A DNA stretch of 64,000 nucleotides from Nesterenkonia alkaliphila (GTDB taxonomy: Bacteria; Actinomycetota; Actinomycetes; Actinomycetales; Micrococcaceae): positions 1 through 64,000 of the forward strand of contig NZ_WRPM01000101.1 of the NCBI RefSeq assembly GCF_009758175.1. The letters run 5' to 3'. The position numbers and the translations under genes are program-made. This document shows positions 19,447 through 28,470 of the stretch, piece after piece (position 1 is the stretch's first letter; each line of letters begins with the position of its first letter). The notes below the pieces were generated by a model, which was given only the letters and a program-made list of their open reading frames with translations, searched no databases and was not told the origin of the DNA.

Positions 19447-20616
19447 CTAACGCTGTTCACCGCCTGAAGATTCCGGAGTCTCCGGGGCCAGCACCGCGTC
19501 CCAGTCCAGCACCTCGAGATCCTCATGCTCAGGCTCTTCGGCCTCGGGTTCGGGCAGCGGCGGGAAGGCCACCGGCTGCCCCTGACTGTTCAGCGGCGTG
19601 CCGGAGAAGGTGATCTGCTCGATTCCGGAGTCCTGGATCCGCTCCTGGCGCAGAGCCAGGACCTCCTCGGTGTGGCTCCTGATGTCAGCGTCCCCGCGGC
19701 GCATCCGAGCATAGAGCGGGGCCTGGACAAAGATGGTGGCGATAGTGCCCACGATGATGCCGGTAAACAGGGCCAGCGCGATATCCCGCAGGGTGCCTGC
19801 TCCCAGCAGCCAGGCGCCGATGAACAGGATGGAGCCCACCGGCAGGATGCCCACCACGGAGGTGTTCACCGAGCGGACCAGGGTCTGGTTGATCGCCAGG
19901 TTCACCCGCTCGGTGAATGTCTGGTCCTTCTGCTCCTGCAGCGGGGCGAGGTTCTCGCGGATCTTATCGAAGACCACCATGGTGTCGTAGAGCGCATAGG
20001 AGAGGATGGTCAGGAATCCGATGATGGCGCTGGGTGTGACCTCAAACCCGGTGGCGGAGTAGATGCCCTGGGTGACCACCACCACGAACCCCAGTCCGCC
20101 GATGGCCGCCACGGACATCTTCCAGGTGCGGAAGTAGAAGGCCATATAGAGAGTCACCAGCACCAGGAACACCACCAGGCCGATAACCATCTGCTGGGTG
20201 ATGTGCTCGCCCCAGACCGGCCCGATGAAGGTGGAGGAGACCTGATCAGCGCCTACCCCGTAGCCCTCCTGCAGCGCCTGGCCGACTTCCAGGGTCTGCT
20301 CATCGTCGAGCTGCTCGGTCTGCACTCGGATAGTGCTCTCGGCGATATTGGTGACTGTGGCCTCCTGCCCGGAGACCTCGGCCACGGCATCCTCACCGAT
20401 GCTGATATCGGTGTTCTCAGTCTGCGAGATGGTGAACTCGCTGCCGCCGGTGAACTCAATGCCGAAGTTGAACCCGCCGCGGAAGAACGGAATCGCGATG
20501 GAGGCCACCAGCAGCAGTGCCGCGATGATGAACCAGAGATTGGAGCGCTGCACAAAGGGATAGGAACGCTCCCCGGTGTAGAGCTGGTTGCCTGCTTTGG
20601 CGAATCCGGCGGCCAT
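19447..20616 (-). CDS. secF: Protein translocase subunit SecF
   Basis: A 389-residue RND-type membrane protein that works with SecD to drive late steps of Sec export using the proton-motive force. It has a first membrane helix near residue 30, the IEFTGGSEF periplasmic motif, and five further helices with the SecF signature (GFLTILSYALYDTMVVFDKIREN). A hydrophilic, acidic C-terminal tail of about 80 residues is longer than usual. Its ATG overlaps the secD stop by one base, so the pair is coupled. Confidence 0.96.
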   Translation of the reverse strand: MAAGFAKAGNQLYTGERSYPFVQRSNLWFIIAALLLVASIAIPFFRGGFNFGIEFTGGSEFTISQTENTDISIGEDAVAEVSGQEATVTNIAESTIRVQTEQLDDEQTLEVGQALQEGYGVGADQVSSTFIGPVWGEHITQQMVIGLVVFLVLVTLYMAFYFRTWKMSVAAIGGLGFVVVVTQGIYSATGFEVTPSAIIGFLTILSYALYDTMVVFDKIRENLAPLQEQKDQTFTERVNLAINQTLVRSVNTSVVGILPVGSILFIGAWLLGAGTLRDIALALFTGIIVGTIATIFVQAPLYARMRRGDADIRSHTEEVLALRQERIQDSGIEQITFSGTPLNSQGQPVAFPPLPEPEAEEPEHEDLEVLDWDAVLAPETPESSGGEQR

Positions 20617-22643
20617 CAGCGCTGGTCTCCTTCGGTGCTCTCAGAAGAGGACGACGACGCCGGCTCGGCTTCCTTGCGCGCCGGCTCGGCTTCCCTACGG
20701 GCCAGCTCGACTTCCCTACGTGCTTTCCGCCGTTCGGCGATAGTCATCCTGGCCCATTCCTCCTCAGGGATATCGGGCAGTTCCGCCTTACGGTCCGCTG
20801 CCGCTGAACGGGGTTCCGCAGTGGGCACGTCGGTGGCTGGGGCGGCGTCATTCTCGGTGTCGACATTCTCGCCGGCGCCCACTGCTGCAGCGGCCTGGTC
20901 GGAGTAGACCACATTGCTTCGGGCGAAGCGGCCGGCGCCCTTGTAGAGCACATCGACACCGAGCTCCTGGGCGCTGAGCCCGGAGAACCGCTTACCGGAG
21001 GCGAAGAACTTCCGCCGGGCCAGCAGCTGCATCAGCGGGTGGGTGAAGAGGAATACTAGGATCACGTCGATCAGAGCGGTCAGTCCCAGGGTGAAGGCGA
21101 AACCCCGAACATTGCCCACGGCCACCATGTAGAGCACCACGGCGGCCAGCACGTTGACTGCCTTGGAGGCCAGAATGGTGCGCCGGGCCCTGGACCAGCC
21201 GGCCTCCACCGCCCCGGCCAGGGAACGGCCCTCACGCAGCTCGTCCTTGACGCGTTCAAAGTACACCACGAAGGAGTCGGCGGTCAGACCGATGGAGAGG
21301 ATCAGACCTGCGATACCAGCCATTGAGAGCCGGTAGCCGTCGGACCAGCCGAGCAGGGAGAGTGCCCACCAGGTGATCAGCGCCACCACCACCAGTGAGG
21401 GGATGGTGACTGCCAGGGCCAATGAGCGGTACTGGTAGATCGCGTAGCCGGCAGTGAGCAGCAGGCCGATGATGCCGGCCAGCAGGCCCATCCGCAGCTG
21501 CTCGGCACCCAGGGTGGCCGAGATCTGCTGCTCAGACTCGATCTGGAAGGAGATCGGCAGTGAGCCGTAGCGCAGCTGTTCAGCGAGGTTCCGGGCCTCA
21601 GCATCGGTGTATTCGCCGGTGACCCGGGCATTGCCGTCGGTGATCGGACTGAGCATATTGGGCGCTACGATCACGTGGCCGTCCAGGACAATCGCGAACC
21701 GGTTCTGGGGGGTGCCCTGCGGGTAGCCGTAAAGCCGGGTCGAGGCCTCCCGGAACAGCTCGGTGCCGGTGGAGTCGAAGTGGATGACCGTCTCGTAGTA
21801 CCCGGTGGCCATGCCCGTGGGTCCCTGCTCAGTGCCCCAGCTGGCATCGTTGATGTAGTCCCCGTCCACATCCACCGGCCCCAGGATGAAGATGTCCCCG
21901 GTGTCCGGGTTGCAGGTGACCAGGGGCAGATCGGGATCCTGGGCCTCCCTGTCCTCGATAGTGAGGTCGGGGCGGCATTCGTAGTCCAGGAACTCAGCGG
22001 CCAGCTCCTCGGTGAGATGATCCTCGATCTCAGCGAAGTCATCGGGGGCCATCTGGGAGCTCAGGGTCTCCAGCAGCTCGGCATGGGCCTCCTCCGGGCT
22101 CGCCGGGGCCTCCTCATCCTCGAGCTGCTCCTGCTCCGGGTCCTCGGAGAGCGCCTCGAGCTGCTCCTCCACCACTGCGCGCTGCTCATCATCGAGCTCA
22201 GGACTCTCCAGAAGAGCCTGCAGCTCGGCGCGCTGGGCCAGTACCGGATCCCTGCGGACCTCCAGCACGGAGCGGAACTCCATGGCCGCACTTGCCTGGA
22301 TCAGCTCGCGGGTCTGCTCATCGGGCACCCCGGGCATGCCCACCACGACGTTCTCTGCGCCCTGTACGGCGATCTCTGCCTCGGCCACGCCGGTGCCGTC
22401 CACGCGCTGGCGGATGATCTCCACGGCCTGATTGAGTTGGTCGTCGTCGATCTCCTCCCCGGACTCCACCTGGGGCGAGAGCACCATCTGGGTGCCGCCC
22501 TCCAGGTCGAGGGCAAGCAGGGGCGCCCACTGGGCGTGGCCCTGCTGCACGCCGTAGGCCAGACCGCCGCCCATGCCCAGCAGCAGCAGGAAGAGAACCA
22601 CAAGTGCGGCGCGGGCTTTCCGCACTGGTTTGGATGCAGCCAT
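20616..22643 (-). CDS. secD: Protein translocase subunit SecD
   Basis: A 675-residue six-helix membrane protein of the SecDF complex. Conserved parts are LDLEGGTQMVL, the VIIRQRVDGTGVAEAEI-type strand of the P1 domain, GYRLSMAGIAGLILSIGLTAD and the DSFVVYFERVKDEL helix. An acidic insertion of about 70 residues (near 160-230) interrupts the P1 region. The C-terminal cytosolic tail carries tandem seven-residue repeats ending in an acidic Ser-rich stretch. It sits in the order yajC-secD-secF, followed by a separately promoted rel. Confidence 0.95.
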   Translation of the reverse strand: MAASKPVRKARAALVVLFLLLLGMGGGLAYGVQQGHAQWAPLLALDLEGGTQMVLSPQVESGEEIDDDQLNQAVEIIRQRVDGTGVAEAEIAVQGAENVVVGMPGVPDEQTRELIQASAAMEFRSVLEVRRDPVLAQRAELQALLESPELDDEQRAVVEEQLEALSEDPEQEQLEDEEAPASPEEAHAELLETLSSQMAPDDFAEIEDHLTEELAAEFLDYECRPDLTIEDREAQDPDLPLVTCNPDTGDIFILGPVDVDGDYINDASWGTEQGPTGMATGYYETVIHFDSTGTELFREASTRLYGYPQGTPQNRFAIVLDGHVIVAPNMLSPITDGNARVTGEYTDAEARNLAEQLRYGSLPISFQIESEQQISATLGAEQLRMGLLAGIIGLLLTAGYAIYQYRSLALAVTIPSLVVVALITWWALSLLGWSDGYRLSMAGIAGLILSIGLTADSFVVYFERVKDELREGRSLAGAVEAGWSRARRTILASKAVNVLAAVVLYMVAVGNVRGFAFTLGLTALIDVILVFLFTHPLMQLLARRKFFASGKRFSGLSAQELGVDVLYKGAGRFARSNVVYSDQAAAAVGAGENVDTENDAAPATDVPTAEPRSAAADRKAELPDIPEEEWARMTIAERRKARREVELARREAEPARKEAEPASSSSSESTEGDQR
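20659..20721 (-). repeat. Three tandem 21-bp units in the 3' part of secD
   Basis: Three consecutive 21-bp units with a few substitutions encode charged seven-residue repeats (ARREVEL / ARREAEP / ARKEAEP) in the cytosolic tail of SecD. The in-frame unit length suggests copy number could vary between strains. Confidence 0.8.
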
Positions 22644-22654
22644 GGAGCCTTCGG

Positions 22655-23083
22655 CTATTTCGGTTCTGTGCCGTCGGCGGCAGTGGGGTCGGTGTCCGGC
22701 TCCTGGTGTCCGGGTGCTGGTTCGGTCACCTGGACCACGGCCTGCAGCAGGAAGTCTGCACGGTGCCCGTCGGAGAACTCGAGCGTGACTCGCTGCTTCT
22801 CCTCGTCGCGGCTGACCACACGGCCCACCACGCCGCCCCCGGCCACCACTTCGGCGCCGACCACGGCACCGGCATGGGCCTGCTGAGCACTTTCGCGCAC
22901 CTTCTTGCTGCGCCGCCAGGTGGTGATGATGAACAGCAGCAGAATGCCGAACATCAGGATGAGGAAGATCGAGGAGCCGCCGTCCCCTTGCGCCTCGCCC
23001 TCTCCATTGCCGCCGTTCTCGGCGGGGGCTTCAGCCACCCAGGCGTACAGGTTCAGTTTCAGGGAGTCAATCACAACCGGCAA
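22655..23083 (-). CDS. yajC: Preprotein translocase subunit YajC
   Basis: A 142-residue small Sec accessory protein. One membrane helix (FLILMFGILLLFIITTWRR, about 39-57) is preceded by an unusually long, Glu/Gly-rich extracytoplasmic N-terminus. It is followed by the conserved cytosolic domain with VVAGGGVVGRVV and VTLEFSDG. secD begins 11 bp downstream. ruvB lies 21 bp upstream on the same strand, giving the actinobacterial ruvC-ruvA-ruvB-yajC-secD-secF order. Confidence 0.93.
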   Translation of the reverse strand: MPVVIDSLKLNLYAWVAEAPAENGGNGEGEAQGDGGSSIFLILMFGILLLFIITTWRRSKKVRESAQQAHAGAVVGAEVVAGGGVVGRVVSRDEEKQRVTLEFSDGHRADFLLQAVVQVTEPAPGHQEPDTDPTAADGTEPK

Positions 23084-23104
23084 TCCTAGCAGTGTTGGGC
23101 GACT

Positions 23105-24142
23105 CTACTCATCCCAGAGTGAAGCCTGCGAGTCCTGGGCCGGTGGGGTCAGGCCCAGGTGCTGCCAGGCGGCATCGGTGGCGACCCGTCCCCGCGGGGT
23201 GCGGGCCAGCAGACCCTCGCGCACCAGATAGGGCTCGGCCACGGTCTCCACCGTCTCGGTCTCCTCACCCACCAGGATGGCCAGGGTGGAGAGTCCCACC
23301 GGGCCCCCTTTGAACTTGGTGCACAGCGCCTCCAGCACCGCACGGTCCAGCCGGTCCAGGCCTCTGGCGTCCACCTCGTAAGTGTCCAGCGCCTGGGAGG
23401 CGGCAGTTCTGTCCACCTGGTCCACTCCGTGCACCAATGCCCAGTCACGGACTCGGCGCAGCAGCCGGTTGGCGATCCTGGGGGTTCCGCGGGAGCGGGA
23501 GGCGATCTCGGCGAAGCCCTCCTCGCTGACCCGCATATCCAGCATTCCCGCTGAGCGGCGCAGCACCTGGTGCAGCTCCTGGGTGCTGTAGAACTCCAGG
23601 TGTCCGGTGAAGCCGAAGCGGTCACGCAGCGGTCCGGGCAGCAGCCCGGCCCGTGTGGTGGCTCCGACCAGCGTGAAGGGCGGCAGCTCCAGGGGGATGG
23701 ATGTGGCCCCGGCCCCCTTGCCCACAATGATGTCCACCCGGAAGTCCTCCATCGCCATGTAGAGCATCTCCTCGGCCGGCCGGGACATCCGGTGGATCTC
23801 ATCGATAAACAGCACCTCACCATCGGTGAGTGAGGAGAGGATCGCCGCAAGATCCCCCGCGTGCTGGATAGCCGGTCCGGAGGTGATCCGCAGTGCCGCG
23901 TTCATCTCTGCGGCAATGATCATCGCCAGGGTGGTCTTGCCGAGCCCGGGCGGACCGGAGAGCAGCACATGGTCGGCCGCGGTGGAGCGCATCCGGGAGG
24001 ACTGCAGGACCAGGGAGAGCTGGTTGCGTACGGTGGCCTGGCCCACGAAGTCCTCCAGGGCCTTGGGCCGCAGCGCGGCCTCCAGGGCCTTCTCCTCTGC
24101 GGCCGGGGCAGTGCCGACGATCTCCCGGGGGTCGGTGGTCAC
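23105..24142 (-). CDS. ruvB: Holliday junction branch migration helicase RuvB
   Basis: A 345-residue AAA+ hexameric motor that drives branch migration with RuvA. It has the LEDFVGQ N-terminal signature, Walker A ([11 protein letters not shown]), Walker B with LFIDEIHR, sensor 1 (LVGATTRAG), the arginine finger region (LRDRFGF) and a C-terminal winged helix. Its first codons overlap the ruvA stop by 4 bp, so it is translationally coupled. Confidence 0.98.
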   Translation of the reverse strand: MTTDPREIVGTAPAAEEKALEAALRPKALEDFVGQATVRNQLSLVLQSSRMRSTAADHVLLSGPPGLGKTTLAMIIAAEMNAALRITSGPAIQHAGDLAAILSSLTDGEVLFIDEIHRMSRPAEEMLYMAMEDFRVDIIVGKGAGATSIPLELPPFTLVGATTRAGLLPGPLRDRFGFTGHLEFYSTQELHQVLRRSAGMLDMRVSEEGFAEIASRSRGTPRIANRLLRRVRDWALVHGVDQVDRTAASQALDTYEVDARGLDRLDRAVLEALCTKFKGGPVGLSTLAILVGEETETVETVAEPYLVREGLLARTPRGRVATDAAWQHLGLTPPAQDSQASLWDE

Positions 24143-24774
24143 CGGCCGGCACCTGCCTTAGCGGCACCCAGGCCGCGCAGCACGGTGCGCAGCACCGTGG
24201 CGGTATCGGCCTGGCCCAGCTCAGGGTCGGCGGCCAGGGCCTCGTCCACAGCCTTGCCGGCGTCCTTCTCAGTCCAACCCAGGGAGGTGAGGGCGGCACG
24301 TACCTCAGCCGCGGTGATCTCGGCGCCGGTGGGCGTCGTCGTACTCTGCTCCCCCGCTGCCGGCTCCGGCTCGATGACCAGCTTGCCGGCCAGCTCCAGC
24401 AGAATCCGCTGCGCGGTCTTCTTGCCGATGCCGGGGACTTTGGTGAAGGCGGCGGTATCGGAGTCCCGGATGGCCAGGCGGACCTCATCCGGGGTGTGCA
24501 CGCTGAGCACGGCCAGGGCCAGCCGCGGGCCCACCCCGGAGATGCTCAGCAGGGTGGTGAAGATCTCCCGCTCCCCGGTCTCAGAGAAGCCGAAGAGCAG
24601 CGGGGCGTCATCCTGGCGAGGGACGTAGCTGGTGTGCAGGAAGGCCGGCTGCCCGGTGCGCAGCGCGGACAGGGTCTGCTGGGTGGCCTGGACGGTCAGT
24701 CCGAAGCCGGAGACCTCGACCACAGCGTGGTCCAGTCCCAGGTGGAGCACCTCGCCGCGGATGCTGGAGATCAT
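24139..24774 (-). CDS. ruvA: Holliday junction branch migration protein RuvA
   Basis: A 211-residue DNA-junction-binding subunit. Domain I is an OB fold ([13 protein letters not shown]). Domain II holds helix-hairpin-helix motifs ([27 protein letters not shown]). Domain III is a C-terminal UBA-like domain that contacts RuvB ([23 protein letters not shown]). It lies 53 bp after ruvC and is coupled to ruvB. Confidence 0.97.
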   Translation of the reverse strand: MISSIRGEVLHLGLDHAVVEVSGFGLTVQATQQTLSALRTGQPAFLHTSYVPRQDDAPLLFGFSETGEREIFTTLLSISGVGPRLALAVLSVHTPDEVRLAIRDSDTAAFTKVPGIGKKTAQRILLELAGKLVIEPEPAAGEQSTTTPTGAEITAAEVRAALTSLGWTEKDAGKAVDEALAADPELGQADTATVLRTVLRGLGAAKAGAGR

Positions 24775-24827
24775 CGGTCACCTTCCGTATTAGTACACAT
24801 TTTCGACCAGCGTACCGGATGGCGGGG

Positions 24828-25490
24828 TCAGCGGCGGGCGGCACGCCGTTCGGCATCCTGCCATGCCCGCTGGGCCGCGGTCATCCCGGTACTGCGCTGG
24901 GCGGCAGCCTTCTGTAGGGCGGTGCGCGCCCCCTGGTGGGTGGCGGTGGCTGCGGTCATATTGAACTTCGCCCCCACCCCGGAGCGCCAGCCGTGGCAGA
25001 TCGCCACTGCATAGGCATCGGTGGCATCCACCGGTTTGGGCAGTCCGGGCAGATTGAGGATCCGGGCCACCATTCGGGCCACCGCATCCTTATCCGCCCG
25101 CCCGTCGTCGGTGACTGCGGCCTTGACCTCCGAGGGGGTGTGCCAGGCCACCGGGATTCCCCGGGCGGCTGCGGCGGCGATCACCACACCGGAGGCCTGG
25201 GCGGTGGCGATCGCAGTGGGCGCATTGGCGGAGGAGAACACCCGCTCGATGGCCAGCACATCCGGGGCGAACTCATCCAGCAGCTGTTCAGCGGCGCGCT
25301 GGATGGCCAGGATGCGCACGGCTAGGTCCTCATCGCTGCTGGTGCCCTTGACCTCCACGTGCAGGGACTCCCCGGAGCGGTTGGGCTGCATCTGGACCAC
25401 GGCGAACCCGCAGCGGGTCAGCCCCGGGTCCACCCCCATGATCCGCTGAGCGATCCGGGAGGTCCCGGCAGTGGAGGCCACGCGCTGCAC
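24828..25490 (-). CDS. ruvC: Holliday junction resolvase RuvC
   Basis: A 220-residue junction endonuclease. The RNase H-fold active site is visible as D21 in MGVDPGLTRCGFA, the Glu in LAIERVF, and the late acidic pair in DATDAYAVAICH. GTG at 25490 has an AGGAG about 12 nt upstream. The ATG at 25439 would give a more typical short N-terminus but lacks a good ribosome binding site, so the start is uncertain by 17 codons. The C-terminus carries an extra ~40-residue basic tail. Confidence 0.95.
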   Translation of the reverse strand: MQRVASTAGTSRIAQRIMGVDPGLTRCGFAVVQMQPNRSGESLHVEVKGTSSDEDLAVRILAIQRAAEQLLDEFAPDVLAIERVFSSANAPTAIATAQASGVVIAAAAARGIPVAWHTPSEVKAAVTDDGRADKDAVARMVARILNLPGLPKPVDATDAYAVAICHGWRSGVGAKFNMTAATATHQGARTALQKAAAQRSTGMTAAQRAWQDAERRAARR

Positions 25491-25505
25491 GGCGATGGGA
25501 GACTC

Positions 25506-26267
25506 CTAGCTCTCGGCGTCCAGCGCGGCCAGGGTCTCCGCGCTCAGGTCGGCGTTGGTGTGGATGTTCTGCACATCATCCAGATCATCCAGCGCATCGT
25601 GCAGGCGCAGGAACTTCTTTGCATCCTCCAGCTCCAGATCGATCTTCATATCGGAGACGAATGCCACTTCATCGGAGTCGTAGCTGATCCCGGCCTCCTC
25701 CAGCCCCTTGGTGACCTCCTGCAGGTCGGAGGGCTCGGACTGGACCTCGAAGTTGCTCTCCTGCTCCAGGACCTCCTCCACCCCGGCCTCCAGGACTGCG
25801 GCGAGCACCTCGTCCTCGCTCACACCCTCAGCCTTGGGTACGGTCACCACGCCTTTGCGCTGGAACATATAGGCCACTGAGCCGGGATCGGCCACGGTGC
25901 CCCCGGAGCGGGTGACGGCAGTACGCACCTCTGCAGCAGCTCGGTTGCGGTTGTCAGTCAGGCACTCCACCAGCAGGGCGGATCCGGCGGGCCCGCGCAC
26001 CTCATAGGTGATCTCCTCATACTCCACGGTGTCACCGGTGAGCCCGCCACCGCGCTTGATCGCCCGGTCGATATTGTCATTGGGCACCGATTCCTTCTTG
26101 GCCTTCTGCACGGCCAGGGCCAGCGCCGGGTTGCCGTCAATGTCCGGGCCGCCGTTGCGGGCAGCCACCTCGATCTGCTTGATGTAGCGGGCGTTGATCT
26201 TGGCGCGCTTGGCGTCCACCGCGGCCTTGCGGTGCTTGGTATTGGCCCATTTTGAGTGACCGGCCAT
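25506..26267 (-). CDS. yebC: YebC/PmpR family protein (TACO1-like)
   Basis: A 253-residue protein with the family N-terminus [21 protein letters not shown], followed by the [22 protein letters not shown] segment and the acidic C-terminal domain. Family members have been described as DNA-binding regulators and as ribosome-associated factors that help translation of difficult sequences. The frame is open 48 codons further, but the family start MAGHSKW fixes the ATG at 26267 (GGAGAAGC just upstream). It leads the yebC-ruvC-ruvA-ruvB series. Confidence 0.95.
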   Translation of the reverse strand: MAGHSKWANTKHRKAAVDAKRAKINARYIKQIEVAARNGGPDIDGNPALALAVQKAKKESVPNDNIDRAIKRGGGLTGDTVEYEEITYEVRGPAGSALLVECLTDNRNRAAAEVRTAVTRSGGTVADPGSVAYMFQRKGVVTVPKAEGVSEDEVLAAVLEAGVEEVLEQESNFEVQSEPSDLQEVTKGLEEAGISYDSDEVAFVSDMKIDLELEDAKKFLRLHDALDDLDDVQNIHTNADLSAETLAALDAES

Positions 26268-26370
26268 GCTTCTCCTCAGGGTCTGTCGGTGCCACAGGTG
26301 CGGCGATTTGGTTGCATCAGGCAACAGTTGGGTAGTCTGACTCCAGGTTACTCGCTCGAAAGGACTTCCT

Positions 26371-28401
26371 GTGGCAGATTCGCCCGTTGTGGACACCCCC
26401 TGGACCCGCACCCTCGACTATGACTACCCGGATATGACCACAGTGGACGACGACGCCGCCTGGGCACCGGCGCGGCAGGCGGCCCTGGCAGCCCAACGGG
26501 AGCGGGTGGCGGAGATCGCCGGGAACCCGGAGCCGGCCACGGTGGAGAATATGCTGCATGCCTACGCCCTCTCCGGGGCTGAGCTGGACCGGCTGACCCG
26601 CGCATTCGGGGTGGCGGCGGCGGCCGACGGCACCGAGGCCCGCCAGCAGGTGCGCGCCGAGGCCGCACCCCAGATCGCTGCCCATACTGACTGGATCACC
26701 CTGCATCCGGGGCTCTTCTCGCGGTTCCGGCAGCTGCAGGAACGGATCGGGGCCGGGGAGGTCACCGCCACGCCGGAGCAGCAGTGGTTCCTGGAGCAGC
26801 TGATTCTCAAAGCCAGGGTGGCCGGGGCCGGGCTGGACGGCTCGGGCCAAGCTGAGCTGAAGGAGCTCAATCAGCAGCTGGCGGGTTTGGAGACCGCCTA
26901 TTCCCAGCTGCAGGTGCGTGAGGCCACCGAGGCTGCCGTGCTGGTGAAATCTGCGCAGGAGTTGGCGGGGCTCAGCGAGTCCCGGATCGCCTCTGCCCGG
27001 GCCGCCGCTGAGGCTGCCGGGCACGCCTCGGGCTATCTGCTGACCCTGACCATGCCGGTGCAGCAGGGGCTGTTGGGCTCACTGGAGAACCGGCAGACAC
27101 GCCGGGCGCTGCACACCGCCTCGGTGACCCGCGGCAGTTTGGCTGATGACCTGGGCCGCACCACCCGTCAGATCGGGGCGCAGATCGCTGTGCTGCGGGC
27201 TAAGAAGGCTCAGCTGCTGGGCTATGAGAACTTTCTGGAATCGGTGCTGCCGCTGCGCACGGCGCCGAGCCGGCGGGCGGTGGAATCCATGCTGGGCAAA
27301 CTGGCCGCCGGTGCTGCTGAACGTGCCGCCACAGAAGCGGAGCGGATCGCTGAGCACCTCGGATTCACCCCCGAGCCCTGGGATCTCAGCTATGGGATCG
27401 AGCAGGTTCGCAAGAGGCTCCCGGCCGGCTCCGGGGCCGGGGAGATCACTGTGGCGGAGGGACTGCGGCGAATCTTCGACGCCGCCCATCGCGCCTATGG
27501 CATCACTGTGGTGGAGCGGGAGGATCTGCCCGGCTATGTGCCCGGGGCCCGCAGCTTTGAGGTCTTCGACGGCCCAGCCGGTGAGCCGGGAACCGGCCTG
27601 GGACTGTTCCTGCTGGATCTCTACACCCGGCCCACCAAATCCGGCGGGGCCTGGATGAACGGGTTCTCAGTGCCCTCCACCCTGGCCGGGACCAAGGCGG
27701 TGGTAACAAATAACCTCAATGTGGCGGCACCGGCGCCGGGACAGGAGCCGGTGCTGACCCAGGGCGAGCAGAAGACCCTGTTCCATGAGTTCGGCCATGC
27801 CCTGCATGCCCTGCTGGCCCAGGCGGAGTTCCCGCAGCTCTCGGGCACCGCGGTGCCTCGGGACAATGTGGAGTTCCCCTCGCAGGTCAACGAGGTGTTC
27901 CAGGAGCTCTACCGCAATCCCACTCCCCCGGGTGCGGTGCCCTCGGAGAACGCGCTCTGGGGCAAGGGCTGCTCCACTGCCGAACATGTGGCGGCTGTGG
28001 TGATTGATCTGGCCTGGCACACCCTGTCCCCGGAGCAGGCTGAGGCCGCTGCACAGGATCCGGCGGGCTTTGAGGCTCAGGTGCTCGCCGACTGGGGCCT
28101 GGACCTGCCCCTGGTCCCTCCGCGGTACCACGGCGGCTTCTTTAAGCACATCTTCGCCTCTGCGGGCTATGCCGCCGGGTACTACTCCTACCTGTGGGCG
28201 GAGGTGCTGGCGGCCCATTCCAGCGAGTGGTTCCGTGTGGTGCTCGATGATGAGGCCGCCCTGGCCTCCCGGGGCGCGCACTTCCGCACCGAGCTGCTGG
28301 CCCGCGGCAATACCCGCGATCCCCTGGACTCCTTCCGCGCCGCCCTGGGCACCGACCCCGACCCTCAGCACCTGATGCGGAGCCTCGGGCTTCAGAATTA
28401 G
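26371..28401 (+). CDS. dcp: M3 family metallopeptidase (peptidyl-dipeptidase Dcp-like)
   Basis: A 676-residue cytosolic zinc peptidase of the thimet/Dcp family. The HExxH motif is H472-E473-F-G-H476, and the third-ligand glutamate lies in the following FPSQVNEVF helix. The C-terminal substrate-binding [19 protein letters not shown]-type region is present. The start is GTG with AAAGGA seven bases upstream. The length matches bacterial Dcp or oligopeptidase A; peptidyl-dipeptidase is the more common name in this group. It likely recycles peptides. Confidence 0.92.
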   Translation: MADSPVVDTPWTRTLDYDYPDMTTVDDDAAWAPARQAALAAQRERVAEIAGNPEPATVENMLHAYALSGAELDRLTRAFGVAAAADGTEARQQVRAEAAPQIAAHTDWITLHPGLFSRFRQLQERIGAGEVTATPEQQWFLEQLILKARVAGAGLDGSGQAELKELNQQLAGLETAYSQLQVREATEAAVLVKSAQELAGLSESRIASARAAAEAAGHASGYLLTLTMPVQQGLLGSLENRQTRRALHTASVTRGSLADDLGRTTRQIGAQIAVLRAKKAQLLGYENFLESVLPLRTAPSRRAVESMLGKLAAGAAERAATEAERIAEHLGFTPEPWDLSYGIEQVRKRLPAGSGAGEITVAEGLRRIFDAAHRAYGITVVEREDLPGYVPGARSFEVFDGPAGEPGTGLGLFLLDLYTRPTKSGGAWMNGFSVPSTLAGTKAVVTNNLNVAAPAPGQEPVLTQGEQKTLFHEFGHALHALLAQAEFPQLSGTAVPRDNVEFPSQVNEVFQELYRNPTPPGAVPSENALWGKGCSTAEHVAAVVIDLAWHTLSPEQAEAAAQDPAGFEAQVLADWGLDLPLVPPRYHGGFFKHIFASAGYAAGYYSYLWAEVLAAHSSEWFRVVLDDEAALASRGAHFRTELLARGNTRDPLDSFRAALGTDPDPQHLMRSLGLQN

Positions 28402-28413
28402 AACATTTGTTCT
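28400..28413. promoter_or_regulatory. SOS box (LexA operator) upstream of the DUF222-HNH gene
   Basis: AGAACATTTGTTCT is a perfect palindrome that fits the Gram-positive and mycobacterial LexA core GAAC-N4-GTTC. It starts at the M3 peptidase stop codon and lies 22 bp upstream of the -35 element of the downstream gene. Confidence 0.7.
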
Positions 28414-28435
28414 GAAGATCTCCTTCCTGAAACTC

Positions 28436-28464
28436 TTGATCCAGCTCATACTAGAATTTATAAT
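28436..28464 (+). promoter_or_regulatory. Near-consensus leaderless promoter of the DUF222-HNH gene
   Basis: TTGATC (28436-28441) and TATAAT (28459-28464) are separated by exactly 17 bp. The ATG at 28471 begins 7 nt after the -10 box, so the transcript should start at or next to the start codon. It is the best -35/-10 pair in the window and lies in an unusually AT-rich patch. Confidence 0.75.
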
Positions 28465-28470
28465 CGATAT

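Noticed and set aside
19525-20907. A 460-codon open frame antisense to secF and secD
   Set aside because: It crosses the junction of two well-supported genes, is His/Gln/Gly-rich and matches no family; it is a frame shadow.
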